5,347 nucleotides of DNA, from positions 1-5,347 of the forward strand of contig CBDUCN010000344.1 of assembly GCA_965365655.1 (NCBI GenBank), written 5' to 3'. The notes beneath the pieces were generated by a model. That model searched no databases. It was not told the origin of the DNA and worked only from the letters and a program-made list of their open reading frames with translations. The DNA comes from JBFHNV01 sp965365655 (GTDB taxonomy: Bacteria > Pseudomonadota > Gammaproteobacteria > HK1). Position numbers and translations under genes: made by a program. Below, piece by piece: positions 1 through 4,753 of this stretch (position 1 is its first letter; each line of letters opens with the position of its first letter).

Positions 1-174
1 GGCTTCGTGCTGCCCGAGGGCGGGATCGACCTGCACGCGCTCGAGCGCGACCTCGTCGAGCAGGCGCTCGAGCGCACCGCCGGCAACGTCACCGACGCGG
101 CCAGGCTGCTCGGGCTCACCCGCGACACGCTGCGCTACCGGATCGAGAAGTTCGGGCTGCGCCCGGGCGACTGA
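1..174 (+). CDS. C-terminal fragment of sigma-54-dependent, Fis-type response regulator
   Basis: Only the last 57 codons are in the window; the gene starts upstream. The visible part is the Fis-type helix-turn-helix (HTH_8) that ends NtrC-class activators. A linker with LPEGGIDL leads into a first helix (LERDLVEQALERTAGN), followed by the DNA-binding helices (VTDAARLLGL, then TRDTLRYRIEKFGL). The combination of GN-x-T-x-AA-x-LLGLTRDTLRYRIEKFGL is characteristic of sigma-54 enhancer-binding proteins, where this domain dimerises and binds upstream activating sequences. The AAA+ sigma-54 interaction domain and any receiver or sensor domain lie outside the window, so the signal it answers to is unknown. 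A short Fis-only protein is an alternative, but the LPEGGIDL linker favours the long regulator. The gene converges on the crotonase gene, so it is not in an operon with it. Confidence 0.85.
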   Translation, partial: GFVLPEGGIDLHALERDLVEQALERTAGNVTDAARLLGLTRDTLRYRIEKFGLRPGD

Positions 175-251
175 ACGCGGCGCGGGGGGCGCGGGCCCAC
201 GCTGCGGGCCGGGCGCACCGGTGGCTGCTGCGGGCCGCGCGCTCCGTTCCG
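175..251. other. Convergent intergenic gap with small GC hairpin
   Basis: This 77-bp gap separates two converging genes. It contains a short hairpin, GGCCC at 194-198 and GGGCC at 206-210 with a 7-nt loop. It also has an 11-bp direct repeat, GCTGCGGGCCG, at 201-211 and 227-237. Neither strand has a T-run after the hairpin, so an intrinsic terminator is not demonstrated. In sequence this GC-rich, this may be chance. Confidence 0.3.
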
Positions 252-1055
252 TCAGCGCCCCTGGAACCGCGGCGGGCGCTTCGCGGCGAACGCGCGCTGC
301 CCCTCCTGGTAGTCCTCGCTCGCGTGGCACGCGTCCACCATGCGCTGCACCCGCTCGCGGTCGCGCTCGCCCGGCGCCTTCACCGCCTCGCCGATCGCCG
401 CCTTCAGCGCGCGCACGGTGAGCGGCGCGTTGCCGGCGATGTCACGCGCGAGCGTGTCGACCGCACGGTCCAGTCCGTCCACCGGGTGCACCGCGTCGAC
501 GAGGCCCAGCGCCAGCGCCTCGCCGGCGTCGTGCAGGCGGGCGGTGAACAGCAGCCGCCGTGCGACTGCCGCGCCCACGGTGTCCACGACCAGCTGCACG
601 TCGTCCAGCGAGTAGCCGAGGCCCAGTCGCGCCGGCGTGATCGCGAAGCGCGCGTCCTCGCCGGCGACGCGCAGGTCGCACGCGAGCGCGATCTCCATCC
701 CGCCGCCGACGCACACCCCGCGGATGCGCGCGATCGCCGGCACCGGCAGGGAGCGCAGCAGGGTCATCGCGCGCCGCGAGGTCGCGTCGTAGCGGGCGTG
801 GGCGTCGGGATCGTCGCGCCAGGTCCTGAACTCGGAGATGTCGTTGCCGGAGCAGAAGGCCTTGTCGCCGGCGCCGGTGAGCACGAGCGCGCGCAGGTCC
901 GCGTCGCCGTGCGCGGCCTCGAGCGCGTCGCCCAGCGCCTGCCACATCGCGTGGCACATCGCGTTGCGTTTCGCGGGGTTGTGCAGGGTGACGCGCAGCA
1001 GGTGGCCGTCGCGGCGCGCGTGGATGGTCGGGGGAGTGTCGGGGCCGTCGCTCAT
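252..1055 (-). CDS. Crotonase-fold enoyl-CoA hydratase/isomerase family protein
   Basis: This is a 267-residue protein, the usual length for a single-domain crotonase that acts on acyl-CoA thioesters in the cytoplasm. Visible family landmarks are HNPAKRNAM (25-33), the first oxyanion-hole region AFCSGNDISEF (66-76), the second oxyanion-hole segment VCVGGGMEIALACDLRVA (114-131), and FAITPARLGLGY (137-148). The Glu matching the first catalytic acid of mitochondrial hydratase (rat Glu144) is present as E121 in GGGMEIAL. The second (rat Glu164, in a P-E motif) is replaced by Ala142 in TPARLGLGY. A classic reversible hydratase is therefore doubtful, and an isomerase, decarboxylase or other thioester reaction is possible. 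I chose the ATG at 1055 because the family alignment starts just after it; the frame stays open to 1289 but that extension has no family features and overlaps the promoter region of the divergent gene. No clear ribosome-binding site precedes it. Substrate is not predictable. Confidence 0.88.
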   Translation of the reverse strand: MSDGPDTPPTIHARRDGHLLRVTLHNPAKRNAMCHAMWQALGDALEAAHGDADLRALVLTGAGDKAFCSGNDISEFRTWRDDPDAHARYDATSRRAMTLLRSLPVPAIARIRGVCVGGGMEIALACDLRVAGEDARFAITPARLGLGYSLDDVQLVVDTVGAAVARRLLFTARLHDAGEALALGLVDAVHPVDGLDRAVDTLARDIAGNAPLTVRALKAAIGEAVKAPGERDRERVQRMVDACHASEDYQEGQRAFAAKRPPRFQGR

Positions 1056-1184
1056 GGTCGGGTGTCGGCGGGTCCGGGGCGGTGCCAGTGCCGGAGTCTG
1101 GCAGATCCGGCGCCGCGCGATCACGGGGTCCGGCGTGGAGCCGGCGGCGCGCTGTGGCCGCTCGGCCGTCCGGCGGCCGCAGGT

Positions 1185-1213
1185 GCCACACGCCGGCGCC
1201 CCGTGCGTACAAT
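1185..1213 (+). promoter_or_regulatory. Candidate sigma-70 promoter of the kinase-exporter pair
   Basis: A good -10 hexamer, TACAAT (1208-1213), lies 17 bp after a weak -35 candidate, GCCACA (1185-1190). It lies in the divergent gap between the crotonase and kinase genes. A start near 1220 would give a leader of about 68 nt. The core GCGTACAATC also occurs on the - strand around 4602-4593, in front of the channel operon, which supports its use as a -10 region. The -35 match is poor (3 of 6). Confidence 0.45.
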
Positions 1214-1272
1214 CAGGCCACGGCGATCGGCCGGGGCGCAGCGCGGCCGGCGCGCGCCGCGGGCGCACGACC

Positions 1273-1280
1273 GGGGGGAA
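1273..1280 (+). promoter_or_regulatory. Ribosome-binding site of the kinase-like gene
   Basis: GGGGGGAA ends 7 nt before the ATG at 1288. This purine block fixes the start of the kinase-like gene, although its frame is open back to 838. Confidence 0.6.
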
Positions 1281-1287
1281 CGAGCGC

Positions 1288-2016
1288 ATGCCCGCACGTC
1301 ACGCCATCACGGCCTTCGCCTTCCCGCCCGGCCGCGAGCTGGCCGGGAAGTACGAGGTCGTCGCTCGCCTCGGCAAGGGCTGGGAGGGCGAGGTGTACCT
1401 GGTGCGCGAGCTCGCGACCGGCATCGAGCGCACCGCGAAGTTCTTCTTCCCGCACCGCAATCCCGAAGACCGCACGGCGCTGTTCCACGCCAACAAGCTG
1501 CACAAGCTGCGCCACTGCCCGATCGTCATCCAGTACCACACCCAGGACGTCACGACGTTCCGCGGGCGCGAGATCAGCTTCCTGATCTCGGAGTTCGTCG
1601 AGGGGGAGCTGCTGTCCAGGTTCCTCAAGCGCCAGCGCGGCGGGCGGCTCACGCCGTTCGCGGCGCTGCACCTGCTGCACGCGCTGGCGTCGGGGCTGGA
1701 GTCCATCCACGCCGCCGGCGAGTACCACGGCGACCTGCACTCGGAGAACATCATCGTGCAGCGCTACGGGCTCGGCTTCGAGCTCAAGCTGCTGGACATG
1801 TTCAACTGGGGCTCGCCGACCCGCGACAACATGCTCCACGACGTGGTGGAGGCGATCCGGGTGTTCCACGAGGCGCTGGGCGGGCAGCGCCACTACGCGC
1901 GCCAGCCGGCCGAGGTGAAGGCCATCTGCTGCGGCATGAAGCGCTCGCTGATCCTGAAGAAGTTCCGCAGCGCCGGGCAGCTCCGCTACCACCTGGAAAC
2001 GCTGCAGTGGAACTGA
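1288..2016 (+). CDS. Compact eukaryotic-like protein kinase homologue, shortened activation segment
   Basis: This 242-residue soluble protein has a recognisable kinase fold. The glycine-rich loop is LGKGWEGEVYLV (28-39) and the ATP-anchoring Lys is K51 in RTAKFFF. The hinge is ISEFVEGELL (100-109) and the catalytic loop is HGDLHSENII (147-156), with catalytic Asp149 and metal-binding Asn154. The metal-binding Asp is D170 in LLDMFNWG, giving DMF in place of DFG. D185 (HDVVEAIRVFHEALGG) matches the helix-F Asp, and FRSAGQLRYHLETL (226-239) resembles the last helix. Oddities: only 15 residues separate D170 from D185, so there is almost no activation segment and no APE motif, and by alignment the helix-C Glu is His67. 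HGD-LH-x-x-N resembles small-molecule kinases and RIO-type kinases, so the substrate could be protein or small molecule. No membrane or sensor domain is present. The ATG at 1288 was chosen for its ribosome-binding site. The exporter gene overlaps the stop by one base, implying joint translation. Confidence 0.8.
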   Translation: MPARHAITAFAFPPGRELAGKYEVVARLGKGWEGEVYLVRELATGIERTAKFFFPHRNPEDRTALFHANKLHKLRHCPIVIQYHTQDVTTFRGREISFLISEFVEGELLSRFLKRQRGGRLTPFAALHLLHALASGLESIHAAGEYHGDLHSENIIVQRYGLGFELKLLDMFNWGSPTRDNMLHDVVEAIRVFHEALGGQRHYARQPAEVKAICCGMKRSLILKKFRSAGQLRYHLETLQWN

Positions 2017-2657
2017 TGCCGGAGTGGCCGCGCCTGGCGCTCTTCGTCGCCGCCGCGACGGCGCTGATCGTGATCCCGGGCCCGGCAGTGTTCTACCTGC
2101 TCGCGCGCAGCGTCGCCCAGGGGCCGCTGGCGGGCCTGGTGTCCGTGCTCGGCATCGGCGCCGGCGCGACGGTGCACGTGGCCGCCGCCGCGCTGGGCGT
2201 GTCGGCGATCGTGATGGCATCGGCCACCGCGTTCGCGGTGCTCAAGTGGCTGGGCGCCGCGTACCTGCTGTACCTGGGCATCCGTACCCTGCTGCAACGC
2301 GACCCCGGGGCCGCGCCGGCGCCGCATCTGCGCGCGCGGGGCCTGCGGCGCGTGTTCCTGGAGGGGCTGGTGGTGAACGTGTTCAACCCGAAGGTGGCAC
2401 TGTTCTTCCTCGCGTTCCTGCCGCAGTTCGTGGATCCGGGCGCGGCCAGCGTGCCGGTGCAGATGACGGCGCTGGGTCTCGTGTTCGTGCTCATCGGCAT
2501 CGTCAGCGACTCGCTGTACGTGCTTCTGGCCGCCGGGCTCGCGACGCGGCTGCGCGCGAGCCGCGCGGCGGCGCGCGCGCAGCGCTGGTTCGCCGGCAGC
2601 GTGTACGTGGGACTCGGTGTCGCCACCGCGCTGGCCGGCGACGGCGTGAAGCGCTAG
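2016..2657 (+). CDS. LysE/RhtB family amino-acid exporter-type membrane protein
   Basis: This is a 213-residue integral inner-membrane protein of the LysE/RhtB family, whose members export amino acids or their derivatives. Features: first hydrophobic segment with IPGPAVFYLLARS (20-32), where the PGP motif is a family hallmark; GIGAGATVHVAAAALG (46-61); KWLGAAYLLYLGIRTL (77-92); and LVVNVFNPKVALFFLAFLPQF (118-138), the second conserved family block with NPK. Further hydrophobic stretches lie at about 151-178 and 191-207, giving roughly six membrane segments. The ATG shares its A with the TGA of the kinase-like gene, so translational coupling is likely; no strong separate ribosome-binding site is seen. 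Length is normal for the family. The substrate cannot be told from sequence; threonine, homoserine lactone, leucine and cysteine-pathway exporters all share these motifs. Confidence 0.9.
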   Translation: MPEWPRLALFVAAATALIVIPGPAVFYLLARSVAQGPLAGLVSVLGIGAGATVHVAAAALGVSAIVMASATAFAVLKWLGAAYLLYLGIRTLLQRDPGAAPAPHLRARGLRRVFLEGLVVNVFNPKVALFFLAFLPQFVDPGAASVPVQMTALGLVFVLIGIVSDSLYVLLAAGLATRLRASRAAARAQRWFAGSVYVGLGVATALAGDGVKR

Positions 2658-2665
2658 CAGGCTGC

Positions 2666-2730
2666 TGCAATTCGACGTCCTGTCGAGTTGCAACCCGCTT
2701 CGCGGAGGACGCCGTCTCCCGCTCGCTCTT
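2666..2730. repeat. Two-hairpin intergenic element, copy A
   Basis: The element begins 8 bp after the RhtB stop and lies in the 82-bp gap before the converging gene that ends at 2740. Hairpin 1 has 11-nt arms, 2666-2676 (TGCAATTCGAC) and 2682-2692 (GTCGAGTTGCA), with a 5-nt loop and one T-G pair (2671/2687). After CCCGCTTCGC comes an imperfect hairpin 2, GGAGGAC (2704-2710) with GTCTCC (2714-2719), 3-nt loop and one bulged G. The tail is CGCTCGCTC. It aligns with copy B at 5275-5347 and keeps pairing despite base changes. There is no T-run, so a classical intrinsic terminator is not supported, though it may still help end transcription between converging genes. Confidence 0.6.
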
Positions 2731-2739
2731 CCGGCCGAG

Positions 2740-3255
2740 CTACGCGCTGCGCTCGCGGGGGTTGACGACGTTCGGCGGCACCGGCGGCAGCTTACCCGGC
2801 AGCGACGGCGGCACGATGATCTCGACGTTGATGTCGCCGAGGTCGTCGAAGGAGCGCTTGGTGAACGGGTTCTTGATCATCACCCGCGCACCCTTGCGGA
2901 TCGCCTCGTCGACGTAGGTCTGCAGCTTCTGCGCGAGCACCGGGCGCCACGGCAGGCGGTAGTAGCGCGGCTCGGGGCCGTCGAGCTGCAGCCACAGGTA
3001 GATCGCGTTGCCCTCGTCGAAGGACACGCTGAGCACGGTGGCCTCGTCCACGCTCCTCTTGAACCACTCGTGGGTCATCGGCTTCGGCTGGCTCAGGATC
3101 TCGGTGAGCGTGAAGTAGCCGAGCGGCACGAAGGCCGCGACCAGCACGACCGCGACGGCGCGCAGCTTCAGCGATCGCGGCGACCATACCGCGATGCTCG
3201 CGAGCACCGCGGTGAGCGCGAGCAGCATGCAGAAGAAGACGTAGACGGCGTCCAT
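2740..3255 (-). CDS. Unrecognised two-span membrane protein, third gene of channel operon
   Basis: This 171-residue protein belongs to no family I recognise. Two hydrophobic segments are clear, about residues 4-24 and 32-51, joined by a basic loop (SPRSLKLRA, 25-33). By the positive-inside rule that loop is cytoplasmic, placing the C-terminal soluble part (about 55-171) in the periplasm. That domain contains MTHEWFKRSVDEATVLSVSF (60-79), a tyrosine-rich strand EPRYYRLPW (95-103), a probable helix VLAQKLQTYVDEAIRKGARV (106-125), and a proline-rich tail (149-161, PPSLPGKLPPVPP). It begins 15 bp after the stop of the ExbD-like gene with no evident ribosome-binding site, so it is very likely co-transcribed and perhaps coupled. 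Position suggests an accessory periplasmic partner of the channel; this is inference from neighbourhood only. It is not TonB- or TolA-like, because it has two spans and no long periplasmic rod. Confidence 0.8.
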   Translation of the reverse strand: MDAVYVFFCMLLALTAVLASIAVWSPRSLKLRAVAVVLVAAFVPLGYFTLTEILSQPKPMTHEWFKRSVDEATVLSVSFDEGNAIYLWLQLDGPEPRYYRLPWRPVLAQKLQTYVDEAIRKGARVMIKNPFTKRSFDDLGDINVEIIVPPSLPGKLPPVPPNVVNPRERSA

Positions 3256-3270
3256 CGCGGGCCGGCGCCG

Positions 3271-3867
3271 TCAGCCCGCCGTCACCAGGCGGCGGCGGAT
3301 GTTGTTCACGCTGCCGTCGACCAGCTTGCCGTCCGCGGTGAGGCGGAAGCGCGTCGCGGTCTCCTCCTGGTTGCGCCGCACCAGCGTGAGGCTGGTGCGC
3401 ACGATGGGCGACAGCGAGTCGTACTTGCGCTTCACGCTCACCACCACCTCCACCGGCACCTGCACGCCGCTCGGCAGCGGGCCGTACATGTGCACGTTCA
3501 CGATGTACTCGCCTTCCGGAATGCCGCGGCTGTAGCTGATCTCGTAGTTCTTGCCGGTGACGTCGCCTTCCGTTCCGAGGTCGTCGCGCAGCAGGTTGAA
3601 GAAACGGCTGCCCTGGTTGTAGAAGCCCACCGGGATGTCGTTGGGCGCCTGCACCCAGAGATCCACGTCGGCGTCCAGGTTGTCCGGCCAGTGCATCTCG
3701 ACGACGACGTTGCCGGGCGACTTCTGCTCCTCGGTGTTCTGCTCCTTCTTCGCGAGGTGGGGCAGCATCATGATCACCATCGCGACGAAGCCGATCAGGG
3801 CCAGCAGCAGCACGTCGCGGAACACCGTGCCCGCGCTGTCGTCGTCGAGATCGTCAGCGTCCCACAT
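3271..3867 (-). CDS. ExbD/TolR-like single-span protein with DUF2135-like periplasmic domain
   Basis: This 198-residue protein has an acidic cytoplasmic N-terminus (residues 1-12, DADDLDDD) and one membrane segment (about 18-36). The rest is periplasmic. The segment reads VFRDVLLLALIGFVAMV (15-31), which fits the ExbD/TolR pattern F-x-D-V-x-L-x-L-L-I-x-F. D18 takes the place of the proton-carrying Asp (ExbD Asp25, TolR Asp23). The periplasmic part is unlike the usual ExbD/TolR domain. VVVEMHWPDNLDADVDLWVQAP (54-75) and IPEGEYIVNVHMYG (116-129) resemble DUF2135-type beta-sandwich domains, where a D-x-D-V-D-L-x-V strand and a G-x-Y-x-V strand recur. A C-terminal stretch TRFRLTADGKLVDG (172-185) follows. 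The start overlaps the end of the TolQ-like gene by 14 bp, as expected of subunits made in fixed ratio. The channel role is inferred from the Asp, topology and partner. The DUF2135 link is from memory of the motif and needs a profile search. Confidence 0.72.
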   Translation of the reverse strand: MWDADDLDDDSAGTVFRDVLLLALIGFVAMVIMMLPHLAKKEQNTEEQKSPGNVVVEMHWPDNLDADVDLWVQAPNDIPVGFYNQGSRFFNLLRDDLGTEGDVTGKNYEISYSRGIPEGEYIVNVHMYGPLPSGVQVPVEVVVSVKRKYDSLSPIVRTSLTLVRRNQEETATRFRLTADGKLVDGSVNNIRRRLVTAG

Positions 3868-4546
3868 GGCGCTCGCCCAGGCCGACGATCGCGTCGTAGA
3901 GCTGCAAGCTGGCGCTGGACAGCATCCGGTAACACGTCATCAGCCACACGTGCAGCACGGCGCCGATCAGGGTCGTGTAGAGCGCGATGGACATGCCGTT
4001 GATCAGCGTGGACACCATCGGCGCGACGTTGTCCACGCTGGCGGTGAGGTCGGGCTTGACCCCCGAGAGCGCGACGATGAAGCCGATCACGGTGCCCACG
4101 AGGCCCAGCAGCACCAGGGTGTTCGCGAGGTGGCGCACGACGGCGATGTCGTGGCCGAGGCGAAGGCGCAGCAGCCCGGCCTGCACGCTGCGCGAATCCG
4201 CCGCGCGGCCCTCGATCGCGTCCAGGTACTCGGCGGCCCGCGTGCCGGCGCGGATCGTGCCGCGCCGCGCGTCGTCGAGGGCGCGGCCCACCGCGCGCAC
4301 GTCGAGCGCGCACAGCCCGAGCCCGTACAGGAACACCGCGACGATCACCGACGACAGCCAGAAGGTGTCACCCTCGAGCGCGCCGTCCAGCCAGCCCTGC
4401 AGCCAGGTCGCGGCGGTGAGCCCGAACGCGACGACGTTGAGCAGCGCGAAGCGCAGCGCGAGCAGGTGGCGGCGCACGCGCTCCAGCAGCCCCGCGGGCG
4501 TCGCCTCGGGGACGGACGCGAGGCGGGCCACGCTGCCGTCGGTCAT
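3854..4546 (-). CDS. MotA/TolQ/ExbB-type proton channel subunit
   Basis: This is a 230-residue inner-membrane protein. Hydrophobic segments lie at about 33-50, 63-82, 138-162 and 183-207. The last two carry the family signature: NTLVLLGLVGTVIGFIVALSGV (142-163) and GMSIALYTTLIGAVLHVWLM (184-203). T152 in GLVGTVIGF matches the pore Thr of TolQ/ExbB (TolQ Thr145, ExbB Thr148), and T192 matches the second (Thr178/Thr181). Proteins of this family form a pentamer around two ExbD/TolR/MotB-type helices and turn proton flow into rotation or force. Four apparent spans are more MotA-like than the three of TolQ/ExbB, while the short cytoplasmic loop (about 83-137) is unlike MotA. The ATG at 4546 is preceded by GAGGA; the open frame upstream is not coding-like. 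It is the first gene of a three-gene operon and overlaps the next by 14 bp. No TonB, TolA, Pal or flagellar gene is in view, so the energised process is unknown. Confidence 0.85.
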   Translation of the reverse strand: MTDGSVARLASVPEATPAGLLERVRRHLLALRFALLNVVAFGLTAATWLQGWLDGALEGDTFWLSSVIVAVFLYGLGLCALDVRAVGRALDDARRGTIRAGTRAAEYLDAIEGRAADSRSVQAGLLRLRLGHDIAVVRHLANTLVLLGLVGTVIGFIVALSGVKPDLTASVDNVAPMVSTLINGMSIALYTTLIGAVLHVWLMTCYRMLSSASLQLYDAIVGLGERHVGR

Positions 4547-4554
4547 CGCTGCTG

Positions 4555-4559
4555 TCCTC
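4555..4559 (-). promoter_or_regulatory. Ribosome-binding site of the TolQ/ExbB-like gene
   Basis: GAGGA on the - strand ends 8 nt before the ATG at 4546. It fixes the start, which matters because the same frame is open to 5227. Confidence 0.6.
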
Positions 4560-4586
4560 GTCGCGCCGCGGCGGTGCCGCCCCGGA

Positions 4587-4606
4587 CCGCGCGATTGTAC
4601 GCGCGG
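4587..4606 (-). promoter_or_regulatory. -10-like hexamer inside an inverted repeat, upstream of channel operon
   Basis: Perfect 7-bp arms, CCGCGCG (4587-4593) and CGCGCGG (4600-4606), flank ATTGTA, which reads TACAAT on the - strand. TACAAT is a good sigma-70 -10 box, about 50 nt before the operon start codon. No convincing -35 box lies at the expected distance. The arrangement would let a repressor bound to the repeat cover the -10 region. The MarR-family protein encoded divergently is the obvious candidate, but this is inference, and the arms are simple GC sequence. Confidence 0.4.
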
Positions 4607-4676
4607 CCCGCGCCGCCGGGGCCGCCGCCGCTGGCGGGTCGCCGCCGGCGGGGAAGGCCGGCGGGCGGCTCGCGGC

Positions 4677-4704
4677 TTGAATCCGCCGGGCCGGCCTCTA
4701 TAGT
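4677..4704 (+). promoter_or_regulatory. Sigma-70-type promoter of the MarR-family gene
   Basis: TTGAAT (4677-4682) and TATAGT (4699-4704) are separated by 16 bp, matching the consensus at 4 of 6 and 5 of 6 positions. The expected start near 4711 gives a leader of about 43 nt before the TTG at 4754. It is the strongest promoter-like sequence in a GC-rich window, which makes a chance match less likely. Confidence 0.65.
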
Positions 4705-4741
4705 CGGGCCATCGTCCGCGCCAGGCCGCGCGGCATCCACC

Positions 4742-4750
4742 GGGGGAAGG
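4742..4750 (+). promoter_or_regulatory. Ribosome-binding site favouring a TTG start
   Basis: The purine run GGGGGAAGG precedes TTG (4754-4756), with its G-block about 7 nt and its AAGG about 3 nt away. The alternative in-frame ATG at 4796 has only GAC/GGC repeats before it and no comparable site. This is the reason for choosing TTG as the start of the MarR-family gene. Confidence 0.5.
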
Positions 4751-4753
4751 TCG

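Noticed and set aside
194..210. Intrinsic terminator between the Fis-type gene and the crotonase
   Set aside because: The stem is only 5 bp and no T-run follows on either strand, so it is recorded only as a weak hairpin.
1056..1289. N-terminal extension of the crotonase by 78 residues
   Set aside because: It is Arg/Pro-rich with no family similarity and would overlap the kinase promoter and ribosome-binding site.
324..2657. A 777-codon open + strand frame running through the crotonase region and kinase into the exporter
   Set aside because: Its first part is antisense to the crotonase and its middle is the wrong frame of the kinase; only the final 213 codons (from 2016) look like a protein. 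High GC keeps stop codons rare.
2740..4546. Zorya-type anti-phage system (ZorA/ZorB)
   Set aside because: ZorA has a long cytoplasmic tail and ZorB an OmpA-like peptidoglycan-binding domain; neither is visible, and no ZorC/D/E-like nuclease or helicase is adjacent.
4611..4676. GCCGCCGG-type repeats and palindromes upstream of the MarR promoter
   Set aside because: Simple GC-rich sequence gives such short repeats by chance; no regular spacing or larger unit is seen.
3635..4753. The long upstream extension of the MarR frame on the + strand
   Set aside because: It is antisense to the TolQ-like and ExbD-like genes, reads as Arg/His/Gln-rich low-complexity peptide, and precedes the promoter at 4677-4704.
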